Below are positions 1 through 10,632 of a stretch of 64,000 nt of DNA, piece by piece. Under the pieces are notes generated by a model that saw only the letters and a list, made by a program, of their open reading frames with translations, ran no database searches and was not told where the DNA came from. The first letter of the stretch is position 1. The number at the start of each line of letters is the position of its first letter. A program made the position numbers and the translations under genes. Source of the stretch: Linaria vulgaris (Eukaryota > Streptophyta > Magnoliopsida > Lamiales > Plantaginaceae); the NCBI GenBank assembly GCA_948329865.1, contig OX415249.1:19317545-19381544 (forward strand), in the 5' to 3' direction.

Positions 1-841
1 GGGTGAAGACCGATTTGCAAAAGAGGTCAAATTCGGACATGCAGAGGCATAGTGTCCTTCCTTGCGACATAATTGGCAATGGGGAGGTCTCCTTCCTCGA
101 CCACGGCCACCAGAAAAACCACCGCGTGTGTTGTTATTATTGCGACCACGAGTATTGTTGGATGACCCACGACCCGGAGAAGGACCACGGTTTTGAGTTG
201 TAGTGAAGGCTGCTTGTGGTACATTCATGGGATGCATATTTTTAAGGAACAACTCGTGGCTTTCGGCTTGAGAAAGTAAGTCCCGAAAAGAGGGACGGGG
301 AGTATGTGTACGCTGTGCAATAGAGAAAGTGTCGAAAGTGGATCCAAGACCACATAAAAACCAGTGAGACTTATCGTTTTCATCAACAACATGTCCAATA
401 GCAGCCAGTTGGTCACATACCATAATCAGATACAGACATGTTAGCTTTTTGAAGATGACGTAAGGAGTCACGAAGAGACTGCATTGTCTCGATAGAATCG
501 TGGCTATAGACACGTTGAAGGGCTTGCCAAACTTCATGCAAGGTCTTGAGACCTAGAACCTCGGACATTGCTTCTTCAGAAAGAGATGAATGACGAAGGA
601 TTAATGCCCGCTGATTGGTTTCTTGCCAAGAGGAGAATTCGGGGTTAGGGACTGTCTTTGCGTCAACCTAAACTGTGGTTGGGGGCGGCACAGTGGTGCC
701 ATCAAAGTGCCCTGCAAGCTTTTGAAAAGATAAGAGAGGGACAATCTGATTTTTCCACAATAGGAAGTTGGATGAGGATAGCTTAATAGTAAGCATGTGC
801 AGAATTGTCGAGAGAGCTAGGGAGGAGTCGTTGCTGGCCAT
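1..841 (-). pseudogene. Copia gag fragment, unit 1
   Basis: Minus-strand copy of gag starting at the ATG at 839-841 (MASNDSS..). It covers the N-terminal Copia-type gag domain up to the region just before the zinc knuckle and is cut by the window start. An in-frame TAG lies near 665 and the downstream part is in another frame, so it cannot make a full Gag. It corresponds base for base to units 2 and 3. Confidence 0.7.
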
Positions 842-895
842 TGCGATCAGAGGGATAGTAGTTTTCGAGAGGATCAGAAAGTTAGGCTGATACCA

Positions 896-1156
896 TGTAA
901 GACTGATTGAATCAGCTCAACGTGTAGCCTTGATTCATTAAGATTTTATAATACAATAGGTTTACAAAATAAGGAAATAATATAAACAAATACAAGTAAA
1001 GTATATTGTATTCTAATAAGGAAAGAATATAAACAAATACAAGGAAAGTATATTCTATTCTAATACAAAACGTAATATCTATATGTAAAAGATATTGCTG
1101 TTTACAAAGCTTAATGAATCAAGGCTACACTTTGAGCCGATTCAATTAGTCTTACA
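896..1156 (-). repeat. Copia array LTR, copy 1 (261 bp)
   Basis: It starts TGTAAGAC and ends GTCTTACA. Its outer 47 bp are inverted repeats of each other with only three mismatches. The interior holds a direct duplication of about 47 bp (AAGGAA..ATATAAACAAATACAAG). Both sides are flanked by outward-facing TGGTATCAG, so the unit looks like an LTR end in either direction. Orientation follows the adjacent gag. Confidence 0.75.
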
Positions 1157-2319
1157 TGGTATCAGAGCATAAGACATCAATGGGGTGATCAGCAGTTAAT
1201 TTACTAATAGAGAGCAATTTTTTTGTGAGATGAGGAACAACAAGGACGTCAGAAAGCTTTATATTATTTGGAAGACATGATTGACCAACGTGTGATATGG
1301 AGAGAGTATTACCATTACCAAAAGCAACCTGATCTTTCCCAGCATATGGTTGTGAGCTTTGCAAGTTCGATGGATCCGAGGTCATGTGTGCAGTGGCATC
1401 GGTATCAACATACCAGTCAGCAGAGATATTGTTGACATGGCATTGGGAATGAAAGGCATTGGCTAAGTTCGCATCAATGGGTGAAGACCGATTTGCAAAA
1501 GAGGTCAAATTCGGACATGCAGAGGCATAGTGTCCTTCCTTGCGACATAATTGGCAATGGGGAGGTCTCCTTCCTCGACCACGGCCACCAGAAAAACCAC
1601 CGCGTGTGTTGTTATTATTGCGACCACGAGTATTGTTGGATGACCCACGACCCGGAGAAGGACCACGGTTTTGAGTTGTAGTGAAGGCTGCTTGTGGTAC
1701 ATTCATGAGATGCATATTTTTAAGGGACAACTCGTGGCTTTCGGCTTGAGAAAGTAAGTCCCGAAAAGAGGGACGGGGAGTATGTGTACGCTGTGCAATA
1801 GAGAAAGTGTCGAAAGTGGATCCAAGACCACATAAAAACCAGTGAGACTTATCGTTTTCATCAACAGCATGTCCAATAGCAGCCAGTTGGTCACATACCA
1901 TAATCAGATACAGACATGTTAACTTTTTGAAGATGACGTAAGGAGTCACGAAGAGACTGCATTGTCTCGATAGAATCGTGGCTATAGACACGTTGAAGGG
2001 CTTGCCAAACTTCATGCAAGGTCTTGAGACCTAGAACCTCGGACATTGCTTCTTCAGAAAGAGATGAATGAAGAAGGATTAATGCCCGCTGATTGGTTTC
2101 TTGCCAAGAGGAGAATTCGGGGTTAGGGACTGTCTTTGCGTCAACCTAAACTGTGGCTGGGGGCGGCACAGTGGTGCCATCAATGTGCCCTGCAAGCTTT
2201 TGAAAAGATAAGAGAGGGACAATCTGATTTTTCCACAATAGGAAGTTGGATGAGGATAGCTTAATAGTAAGCATGTGCAGAATTGTCGAGAGAGCTAGGG
2301 AGGAGTCGTTGCTGGCCAT
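1152..2319 (-). pseudogene. Copia gag-protease start, unit 2
   Basis: The gag starts at the ATG at 2,317-2,319. The longest open part (2,015 to 1,152, 287 codons) holds a typical Copia gag segment (CDQLAAIGH), a Gly/Arg/Asn-rich stretch, a CCHC zinc knuckle (CQLCRKEGHYASAC) and the start of the aspartic protease. The active site reads DTDATAHMT instead of the usual D-S/T-G-A, so protease would be inactive even if complete. The reading frame runs straight into the LTR and stops there. A TAG near 2,143 and a frameshift near 1,900 separate the N-terminal part. Confidence 0.75.
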
Positions 2320-2373
2320 TGCGATCAGAGGGATAGTAGTTTTCGAGAGGATCAGAAAGTTAGGCTGATACCA

Positions 2374-2634
2374 TGTAAGACTGATTGAATCAGCTCAACG
2401 TGTAGCCTTGATTCATTAAGATTTTATAATATAATAGGTTTACAAAATAAGGAAATAATATAAACAAATACAAGTAAAGTATATTATATTCTAATAAGGA
2501 AAGAATATAAACAAATACAAGGAAAGTATATTCTATTCTAATACAAAAGGTAATATCTATATGTAAAAGATATTGCCGTTTACAAAGCTTAATGAATCAA
2601 GGCTACACTTTGAGCCGATTCAATTAGTCTTACA
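2374..2634 (-). repeat. Copia array LTR, copy 2 (261 bp)
   Basis: It has the same length and ends as copy 1, offset by exactly 1,478 bp, with only scattered substitutions. It has the same inverted termini and the same two flanking TGGTATCAG sites. Confidence 0.75.
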
Positions 2635-3796
2635 TGGTATCAGAGCATAAGACATCAATGGGGTGATCAGCAGTTAATTTACTAATAGAGAGCAATTTTT
2701 TTGTGAGATGAGGAACAACAAGGACATCAGAAAGCTTTATATTATTTGGAAGACATGATTGACCAACGTGTGATATGGAGAGAGTATTACCATTACCAAA
2801 AGAAACCTGATCTTTCCCAGCATATGGTTGTGAGCTTTGCAAGTTCGATGGATCCGAGGTCATGTGTGCAGTGGCATCGATATCAACATACCAGTCAGCA
2901 GAGATATTGTTGACATGGCATTGGGAATGAAAGGCAGTGGCTAAGTTCGCATCAATGGGTGAAGACCGATTTGCAAAAGAGGTCAAATTCGGACATGCAG
3001 AGGCATAGTGTCCTTCCTTGCGACATAATTGGCAATGGGGAGGTCTCCTTCCTCGACCACGGCCACCAGAAAAACCACCGCGTGTGTTGTTATTATTGCG
3101 ACCACGAGTATTGTTGGATGACCCACGACCCGGAGAAGGACCACGGTTTTGAGTTGTAGTGAAGGCTGCTTGTGGTACATTCATGGGATGCATATTTTTA
3201 AGGAACAACTCGTGGCTTTCGGCTTGAGAAAGTAAGTCCCGAATAGAGGGACGGGGAGTATGTGTACGCTGTGCAATAGAGAAAATGTCGAAAGTGGATC
3301 CAAGACCACATAAAAATCAGTGAGACTTATCGTTTTCATCAACAGCATGTCCAATAGCAGCCAGTTGGTCACATACCATAATCAGATACAGACATGTTAG
3401 CTTTTTGAAGATGACGTAAGGAGTCACGAAGAGACTGCATTGTCTCGATAGAATCGTGGCTATAGGCACGTTGAAGAGCTTGCCAAACTTCATGCGAGGT
3501 CTTGAGACCTAGAACCTCGGACATTGCTTCTTCAGAAAGAGATGAATGAAGAAGGATTAATGCCCGCTGATTGGTTTCTTGCCAAGAGGAGAATTCGGGG
3601 TTAGGGACTGTCTTTGCGTCAACCTAAACTGTGGCTGGGGGCGGCACATGGTGCCATCAATGTGCCCTGCAAGCTTTTGAAAAGATAAGAGAGGGACAAT
3701 CTGATTTTTCCACAATAGGAAGTTGGATGAGGATAGCTTAATAGTAAGCATGTGCAGAATTGTCGAGAGAGCTAGGGAGGAGTCGTTGCTGGCCAT
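2630..3796 (-). pseudogene. Copia gag-protease start, unit 3
   Basis: Third copy. The N-terminus is open from 3,796 to 3,557 (79 codons) and a 1-bp deletion near 3,648 shifts the frame. The zinc-knuckle part is open from 3,208 to 2,630 with CQLCRKEGHYASAC. The protease motif is DIDATAHMT, again without the catalytic D-S/T-G. It differs from unit 2 by few substitutions, so amplification of the array is recent relative to decay of gag. Confidence 0.75.
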
Positions 3797-3850
3797 TGCG
3801 ATCAGAGGGATAAGAGTTTTCGAGAGGATCCGAAAGTTAGGCTGATACCA

Positions 3851-4079
3851 TGTAAGACTGATGGAATCAGCTCAACGTGTAGCCTTGATTCATTAAGATT
3901 TTATAATACAATAGGTTTACAAAATAAGGAAATAATATAAACAAATACAAGTAAAGTATATTCTATTCTAGTAAGGAAAGAATATAAACAAATACAAGAA
4001 AAGTATATTCTATTCTAATACAAAAGGTAATATCTATATGTAAAAGATATTGTCGTTTACAAAGCTTAATGAATCAAGG
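3851..4079 (-). repeat. Copia array LTR, copy 3, truncated
   Basis: It is homologous to the two preceding LTRs but breaks after the GAATCAAGG of its right inverted end. The last 32 or so bases are missing. The junction repeats AATCAAGGT twice and then runs into an unrelated Gypsy-type LTR remnant. Confidence 0.7.
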
Positions 4080-4084
4080 TAATC

Positions 4085-4422
4085 AAGGTAAGCTTTAATC
4101 ACCCGCAATTAATGTTCAACTATATCGAGTACCATCCCCGACATAGTATTCGATATATTCCCCGATATATATCTTCGATATATATCACGTGAGATACCCC
4201 AACATATATATTCGATATAGAAGATTCCATGGCACTACCGACATAATCACCGACATATTCCCCGATATATCTTCGACGTACTCCCAGCATCAAGACGATC
4301 AGTTCGAGGTGTTACGGACCAAGCCTATTCAAGACACCTAGAATAGGTCTTGTTTGAGATAGACTCATTGTAACACACTTGTAACCGACCCTTATCTATA
4401 TAAACGATCTATTGTCAAATTA
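4085..4422 (-). repeat. Truncated LTR related to the Tat-C LTR
   Basis: Read on the minus strand it begins TAATTTGACAATAGATCG and continues with ATAAGGGTCGGTTACAAG, GAGTCTATCTCAAA and CTTGGTCCG blocks. These are collinear with the LTRs at 9,540-10,125 and 17,407-17,992. It also has the dense CGATATAT motifs of that family. It is inserted in the protease-RT linker of Gypsy-J (which breaks at PPDLPLLRG) and truncated on the left. Divergence from Tat-C is high, so it is an older or sister copy. Confidence 0.6.
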
Positions 4423-4688
4423 CCCTCGAAGAAGAGGCAAGTCAGGTGGTATATCTTTGGGAAACACATCATCATAATCCTGTAAAAGAGATGCAATAGA
4501 ACTTGACAAGGAAGAAGTTAGTTCGTTAGTGCTAGAAATGTTCCCTTGTAAAATAGTGCAATCATTGGTTGTTTCAAGAACATTGCTCTCTTCAACTCAC
4601 TTGTTTTTGCAAAAAAGCTCTCTTTTTCTCTCTCATTTGCCAAAGCTTCAATTAGTTTTTTATTGGCAATTTTGTGTTTTTCACTCAT

Positions 4689-5152
4689 TTATTTTTGTAT
4701 ACTCTCTTTTTTTTTTTGCTCATTTTCTTTCTTTTGAAACCTCACTTGATGCTCAAATATTTCTTTCAGTGATAAAGGAACAAGAGTGATTTTCCTCTCA
4801 TTGTGGGCAAAAGAATACTTGTCCGTAAAGCCATTGTGGTTAACTTTACGACTAAATTTCCATGGACGCCCCAAGTGTACTTCCCAATGCTAAAAGAAAT
4901 CAGCACTTGCTTGTTGACTTTCACTTCGGCACAATCATTAAACCATTGCAACTTGTATGGTCGAGGGTGTTTTATAGTGGGCAAATCATGTTTCTCAACT
5001 AAGGTGGTGCTTGCGACATTGGTACAACTTTCCCCATTAATTATCACACTATATACCTTGTTAAGAACATGACATCGAGTGTAAAAGATGTTTTCCCGCT
5101 GCTCACTTTCCTCGTCCTTTGCTTGCACATTCAAGATTCTCCTTGTAACCAA
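4689..5152 (-). pseudogene. Gypsy aspartic protease remnant
   Basis: The 128-codon piece has the retropepsin signature context NGESCTNVASTTLVEK. In intact relatives the first residues are D-G/S; here the position is N-G-E, so the catalytic Asp is lost. The adjacent frame continues with GRPWKFSRKVNHNGF and ends in a lysine/glutamate-rich linker. It lies directly downstream of gag in the element's direction and is interrupted by the LTR remnant at 4,422. Confidence 0.65.
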
Positions 5153-5261
5153 GACATAATGTCCATGAACAAACCCTTATTCATCATTATCATCCCCCGA
5201 GGATTGTGTTGATTCATGATCAACCTCATAATCGGTTTCAAACCCACCATCTTCTTTAATC

Positions 5262-6312
5262 AACATGACTCTTTTATTTGGACATTGATTGGCAACATGA
5301 CCCCTGCCTTGACATTTAAAACATTTAATGTCACGATTCCTAGAACTTGAAGGGTCAAGTTTACCTTGTATTCCTTGGCTGGTCGATTATTGTTTGGCCT
5401 CGATCTTTGACTTAACCATGGGATTTTCTTCTTTTCTCAGATAGTTTGGTTTCCAAGTGGATGAATTTGAGCTTTGAGATGCACGAGTGCCTCTTATTTT
5501 GAGTTGTTGCTCAACTTTGATAGCCATATGCTCCATGTCTTCTAGCTCCACATAATGTTGCATTTCCACTCTATCTTGGATTTTGGGATTCAATCCATTC
5601 AAGAACCTCGCCATTGTAGCTTCTATATCTTATTCAATATTTGCCCGGATCTTAGCAATCTCCATTTCTTGATAATAGTACTCCACACTTCGATTGCCTT
5701 GTTTAAGCCGCTGCAACTTTTGGTACAAGTCCCTATAATAATGACTAGAACAAACCGCCTTCTCATAACAACTTTCATTTCTTCCCATGTTGCTATTGGA
5801 CGTTCACCATTACGTGTCCTATTCAAAGTTAGTTGATCCCACCATACAATAGCAGCAAGCTTAACCTTTTTCATCTCAGAGTAGTTATGGCAATCAAAGA
5901 CTAAGTCAACTTTCTTTTCCCACTCAAGATAGGCTTCGGGATCATTCTTACCTTGGAAAGATGGAATATTCATCTTTATACTTCCCAAGTTGTTATCTTC
6001 TCTGACTCGCCTCTCACGCCTTCTAGTCACCACCGTTGACAATCTATCATCGGAATCATCTTCATATAACTCTTCATCTTCTCCCCTTCTACATCAGGTG
6101 GTTTCATTACGCGGCTGTCTTTGTAGAGACTTTCTTTCGACCCTATCCAATCTATCATTTAGTGGCTCCAATGGACCTTTCATCAGATTTCCCAAATAAC
6201 CCATCAATGCTTGAACTTGAAGTTCACTCATTATTGGTGGTGCTCCTTCATTGGTGTTTTCTCGAAACATAATAAGCTGCAAACAAAAATGTTCGAAAGA
6301 AAGTAACCTCAA
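5262..6312 (-). pseudogene. Gypsy gag, frameshifted
   Basis: Minus-strand pieces at 6,312-6,094, 6,042-5,623 and 5,614-5,387 together give a Ty3-type Gag: an N-terminal part (MSELQVQALMGYLG), the retrotransposon gag domain (IPSFQGKNDPEAYLEW; RFLNGLNPKIQDRVE), and a CCHC knuckle at about 5,262-5,340 (CFKCQGRGHVANQC). Several frame changes and stops separate them. No functional product is expected. Confidence 0.7.
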
Positions 6313-6317
6313 AACAC

Positions 6318-6840
6318 TCCCTTATGTGTTTACTCTCAAGTTTTTTTTTTCACTCAAAATATGTCACTCCTATATCACTCAAATATATTGGTTTTTTCCC
6401 TCTAATAATCTCACACTCACTGCCTTTTTCCACTCGTATATTCTCTATAGGTTCTTCTCGAACTAAATCGAACAGAATCAAACAAAGGTGTATCAACCCC
6501 AAGCAACAAATCAAACCCAAATATATATTTTTTTCTCACAAGTGCACCAAACATATTTCCCAAAACGAATTCAACAACAAAAGAAATAAAGTTGATACTT
6601 CTCTTTCTTTTCTTTTCTTCTTTTCTTTTTTTTTTCTTTTTTTTTGTACCACTATTATTTCCTTTTTTTTTCTTTTTTTTCTTGGTACTCTTTTTTTCTG
6701 GATGTTTTTTTTATTTTGTCCCTTTTTTTTCTTCTTTTCTTTGCTAAGAAATAAAAAATACAAACTAAAGATAGATGATTTTGGTAATCCGAAGATTAAA
6801 CCAAAAATGGCTAGGACCTGAAAGATAAAACCTTTGCTCT
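6318..6840 (-). other. Leader of Gypsy-J with long pyrimidine tracts
   Basis: Between the primer-binding site and gag lies non-coding DNA with T-rich and CT-rich runs (6,600-6,760 on the plus strand). The lysine-rich or phenylalanine-rich ORFs here are low-complexity artefacts. Confidence 0.5.
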
Positions 6841-6850
6841 AGATACCAAA

Positions 6851-7505
6851 TGATACGATATCCACAAAGAATGAATGGTATTTGTTTGCTAAACGTAGGA
6901 TTGTTATCTTCAGGTTGTTTGGATGAAACCTCGACCCGCTGCCTTAGTACAAATAGGAACCTTGGTATGGAGACCGCGACCCGCTACTTGATACAAAACA
7001 CGAACCTTGGTATAATGAAGACGCCACAAACCGTTATGGAGGGTGCCGTTTGATAAGTCGAATTTGAACGCCACAAACGATGGTGATGAACCCGTTTGAT
7101 AAGTTTGGAAATAGTTCTTCAAAGAACCAAAGAGAATAAAATCTCACAAAATATAAATATGATAAGTGTTGTCTTACAAAGAAAATGGCCTACAATATTT
7201 ATAGGCAAATCAAACTTGGTCACTAAGAAAGCTACTATGACCTTCCAACAACTTCTAGGAAAAGAAAATACATTAACTAGATTAGGAAATGATGAAAGAA
7301 TGGTCAAAACTCGTCTTTGACTTTTGACCATTATTTAAAAGGCCACTTGGATCAGATTTGACCATGTTTTTGTTCATTTGGGCCTCCTTTATCATTATGG
7401 ACCCAAGCTTGGTTAATTAGCCCACAAAGACGTGCTTCCATCTTCTTAGCAAGCCCTTTTGTGATTGGCCCATTTAAAGTGTGAATTTAGTCAATTTTTG
7501 TGACA
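6851..7505 (-). repeat. 5' LTR of Gypsy-J (655 bp)
   Basis: On the minus strand it starts TGTCACAAAAATTGAC and ends CGTATCA, followed at once by TTTGGTATCTAGAGC, a tRNA-Met-type primer-binding site. No second LTR is present in the window. Confidence 0.6.
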
Positions 7506-7559
7506 CCTACTTCATTTGAATTCTTGTAATATTCTTCCTTGTCAATGTGTCCATATTTG

Positions 7560-9233
7560 CATCATCCTTGGTCTAGGGATCAACAAAGACAAAAATATAT
7601 TTTCTTGCCTCATGCACATATCAAGAGGTAGATTGTAGGGTGTCACAAAAACTGGCCAACAAAAATATATATTCTTGCCTCATGCACCTCTTCTACCTCT
7701 TCATTGGACTGAACATTCTCATACCGACCGCTAAACACATCGTTGACCATTTCTCTAATACAACGACCAAAACTTTCACGAGGAGGTCACTGCACTGGGA
7801 TATAAGAACTCGAAGCCCCAAATGTGTTACCAAATGACTCACCGTGCACTACCCAAACATAATAATCTGGAAGAAAACCCCGTTCATAAAGATCACACTT
7901 AATTTTGTCCGTTGTATGATACTTAGTGTTACAACATTTTTTGCAGGGGCACTTAACTTTGCCCCAATTGAGCAAGTTAGTCTGAGAAGATGCATATTCT
8001 ACAAACCTATCAACACCATCTACAAAACTCTGGTTGAGTTAACCATCAGTCACTCTATCGTACATCAAACTCCAATCTTTGTTGTTGTACAATTTAGATC
8101 TACACCAACAATCACAAACCGATTTTATTTACTAACACTAAACATAATCTACCCTCAATAAAAATTACAATCAACAACAATATAGCCTCAATAAACATTA
8201 CTAACATTATTTACCACAATATTAAACCAAGGTTATAATAAAAAATAATATGTAATGTATTGATAAACTCACAATTAAAGACTGAAAAAAATAACATTAC
8301 ATACCTCTTAACGTTCGACTTCTGCAGATCTAATGAAACATATAATTTCGATGTTTTGTTACAAAATACGAGGCAATTTATGAGTTTTTTTTCTTCTTCT
8401 TTGAGATGTGCAACAATGGAAGAAAATGAGATATGAAAATGGTGGACTGAGGCTGAGGAGGAGAATTGCGTAATAATAGAGTTGCTTTTGGTATAAGGTG
8501 ATTAATCCATTTCTAAGGTCAATGTAACAATTTTCGTAATTTTTTATTTTTTTAATGTAGGAGGCGAATTTTCGCCTCTAATCAACGAAACCACGATCCG
8601 CGTTCCAATAAGTCTGAACATCTGCACCGTTAAACTTTCTCAACGCGCACATCTGCACTGTTAGATTTCCGCTATCCTACTCAGATATTGAAGGCGATTT
8701 TTCGCTTCCCAGCTATGATAAAAATTACAAATATGCGATTTTCCCACAGAACCTTCACAACCTTCACAACATTCACAATCTTCACAACGTTCCAACAACC
8801 TTCCCACCCAAAAATTACAAATACACTTCTTTTGCTAGTTATTACAAATTATAGCCCATTTCAATTTGTGGCATGTTACAAGGAGTGATGCAAGATGAAG
8901 ATGGAGTTTCTATTCTTTTTATAGCTAGCTAATTTTATTCAAGACCAGAACAAATAGATTTTCTAGTATTTAATATGTAATATATTGTTATATAATGTTG
9001 TATCTTGCAAATTAATTTTGTTTATATTTTTCTATTTACATGTCATGGTATTTAAGAAATGTAACTAATCAATTTGATGATATTATATGAATCTCATTAT
9101 TTTATTATATTGATGATTATTTTTTGAATAAATATATATGTTTGTAAATTAGACATGTGGTGTGTTTTAAATTTTTAATTCATAATTTCAAATATAATTC
9201 TTTAATTATCACAAAAGAATTGGAACAATTTTA
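7560..9233 (-). mobile_element. CACTA (En/Spm-like) transposon, left segment
   Basis: It contains a transposase N-terminal fragment and a palindromic AGGCGA/TCGCCT motif (8,559-8,579) that recurs at 27,342-27,550. Together with 27,223-27,813 it forms one element into which SIRE-A inserted at GGGGG. The transposase reads toward lower coordinates and the 5' terminus is at 27,813. The 3' end is lost. A block around 7,591-7,617 is repeated about 68 bp away near 7,660-7,687. The stretch 8,086-9,233 has no gene; it is AT-rich, with a short TTCACAAC repeat around 8,747-8,800. Confidence 0.65.
7640..8085 (-). pseudogene. CACTA transposase-associated N-terminal domain
   Basis: The minus-strand translation matches the transposase-associated domain found at the N-terminus of plant CACTA TNP2-type proteins. 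In order it has DWSLMYDRV, a stop, NQSFVDGVDRFVEYA, WGKVKCPCKKC with the paired CPC/KC cysteines, LYERGFLPDYYVW and a conserved HGES. It continues past another stop as SFGRCIREMVNDVF. The catalytic transposase domain is absent. It is a degenerate fragment, at the expected distance from the 5' terminus once SIRE-A and Tat-C are removed. Confidence 0.7.
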
Positions 9234-9238
9234 GGGGG
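9234..9238. repeat. Target-site duplication GGGGG of SIRE-A (left)
   Basis: The same five bases follow the 3' LTR at 27,218-27,222. Removing the element restores continuous CACTA sequence. Confidence 0.75.
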
Positions 9239-9539
9239 TGAAAGTGCAAGTGTTAGACTAGAGTGGTGGGACAACACTCAGGATCACAGTGTTGGCACAC
9301 CATTGACTTAGCACTACACTGACTGTTTTAATTATAGTAAATATATTATTTTGCCTTTATGATAAACTCACCTAGTTCCACAGTTGTAGTTATCTATGGT
9401 TATTTCAGGAGATCAAGGAACGTGCAGAATAAGATGAAGGAACAAAAGCATAACGAAGATAATGCTGAATGACCTGAAAGGATAGAAGACTGAAGATCTT
9501 TAAGATAATGACTGAAGATCTTGCGAAGATAATGCTGAA
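9239..9539 (+). repeat. SIRE-A 5' LTR, first part
   Basis: It starts TGAAAGTGCAAGTGTTAGACT and is collinear with 26,419-26,735. It is interrupted by Tat-C after CTGAA (9,535-9,539). It carries two degenerate copies of the GTGTTG..CAACAC dyad within its first 65 bp. Confidence 0.85.
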
Positions 9540-10125
9540 TGATTTGGCAATAGATCGTTTTATATATATGCGAGTCTCAGTTATAAGTGGATAGTTTGAC
9601 CATACAACGAGTCTATCTCAAATCAGGCCTACACTATGTATCTCGTGTAGACTTGGTCCGGAACCTGTTACTCGAGATCAGGGATAGATCTTCGATATGT
9701 TGTCGGTGGTGATCTTCGATATGACATCGGTGATGGTCCTCGATATGACGTCGGTGGTGATCTTCGATATGACATCGGTGGTGATCTTCGATATGACATC
9801 GGTGATGGTCCTCGATATGGCGTCGGTGATGGTCCTCGATATGACGTCGAGGATGGTCCTCGATATAGTAGGCAGAATGTCGACGTGGGCAGGACTATCT
9901 CCAATGTCGATATCGGGTATGATATCGAATATCTCTATTCAACGTGATGCGGGATGACCGAGGCACGAATTGATTACCTTTCTCGGTGTGCGGGGCAGAA
10001 TATTTATAGGCGCTGCTGGCCTATATCGAATTCTATTTTCGACGTCATATCGGGATTGATCCCCGATATACTTGATCATGGGTCGCGGTCCAAAATGGGC
10101 CCAGATGCTAGAAACCTCCATATCA
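9540..10125 (-). repeat. Tat-C 3' LTR (586 bp)
   Basis: Plus-strand ends are TGATTTGGC and CCATATCA. It contains about 165 bp of 24-bp tandem units (9,694-9,860) rich in TCGATATGA. It is very similar to the other LTR with scattered substitutions. A G-rich tract (AATTGGGGGACTA on the minus strand) adjoins it at 10,126-10,140 and is the likely polypurine tract. Confidence 0.88.
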
Positions 10126-10430
10126 TATAGTCCCCCAATTTGGGGATTATTATCCTGGAGATAAGAATTCAAAAATTTAGTTTTGAATTTTCGGGTTACC
10201 TGTACCCTACGTCCCCCCAGTTCGAAGGACGGAAATCAAAAATGTGGGGAGTGCACTTGGAACTGGTTTGTGCGGTTCCCCAGTGCAGTTACCGCATTGC
10301 ACGAGGTCCTCGTTTGAACTATAAGCTGTAGCGTTGGTACGGTAAATTCACGTCGAGAATCAAATCGAATATGAGTTTCTATGTAATCCCCGATGTAGCG
10401 CGTTTAATGCTATGGGCCCCTGCTTTTGTC

Positions 10431-10440
10431 TTTTATAAAA
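10431..10440 (+). promoter_or_regulatory. Possible TATA box for the Tat-C antisense ORF
   Basis: TTTTATAAAA lies about 190 bp upstream of the ATG at 10,633, on its strand, after a GC-richer stretch. It is followed by TCGATAT-rich DNA like that in the LTR. This is a sequence match only. Confidence 0.35.
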
Positions 10441-10632
10441 GTCGGTACCTGCCTCGTCATTCCGCACTTATTTTATTCCTTCGTGTTATCACTGTCGGGA
10501 CTACATCGAATTTTACATCGGTAAATTTCCCCGATATCTTCTTCGATATAGATTTCGATATATTTCTCGACATTACTTTCGATATTATGCGCCTTTTTTT
10601 GCAATAAGTCTCCTTAGTTGTTTTGCCGGAGG

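Larger units (their letters stand above)
1..4079 (-). mobile_element. Tandem array of a gag-only Ty1/Copia deletion derivative
   Basis: Three units, the first cut by the window start, repeat with a period of 1,478 bp (1,477 between units 2 and 3) and are almost identical. Reading the minus strand, each unit is a 261-bp LTR, a primer-binding-like TGGTATCAG, a Copia gag, a zinc knuckle, the start of protease, and then the next LTR. Integrase and reverse transcriptase are absent. The arrangement LTR-gag-LTR-gag-LTR fits unequal recombination between LTRs of an internally deleted element. The last LTR is cut at 4,079, where a Gypsy LTR remnant begins. Lineage within Copia was not determined. Confidence 0.8.
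4423..7505 (-). mobile_element. Ty3/Gypsy remnant J (5' LTR, gag, protease)
   Basis: Reading right to left: LTR (7,505-6,851), primer-binding site TGGTATCTAGAGC (6,848-6,836), about 530 bp of leader with pyrimidine tracts, gag, CCHC knuckle and protease, ending in the linker before RT. RT, integrase and the 3' LTR are missing. Residue patterns of gag (FQGKNDPEAYLEWEKKV) and protease resemble chromovirus-type Gypsy elements, but without RT the lineage is an inference. Confidence 0.7.

Noticed and set aside
3..3159. Three identical 66-codon plus-strand ORFs (3, 1,481, 2,959)
   Set aside because: They are antisense shadows of the Copia gag zinc-knuckle region, identical only because the DNA is tandemly repeated.
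6536..6763. Lysine-rich 75-codon ORF and phenylalanine-rich ORF on the other strand
   Set aside because: Produced by poly-pyrimidine tracts in the Gypsy-J leader; low complexity.
9668..9957. Ser/Arg/Pro repeat ORFs
   Set aside because: Translations of the 24-bp LTR minisatellite in several frames; the same occurs at 17,535-17,988.
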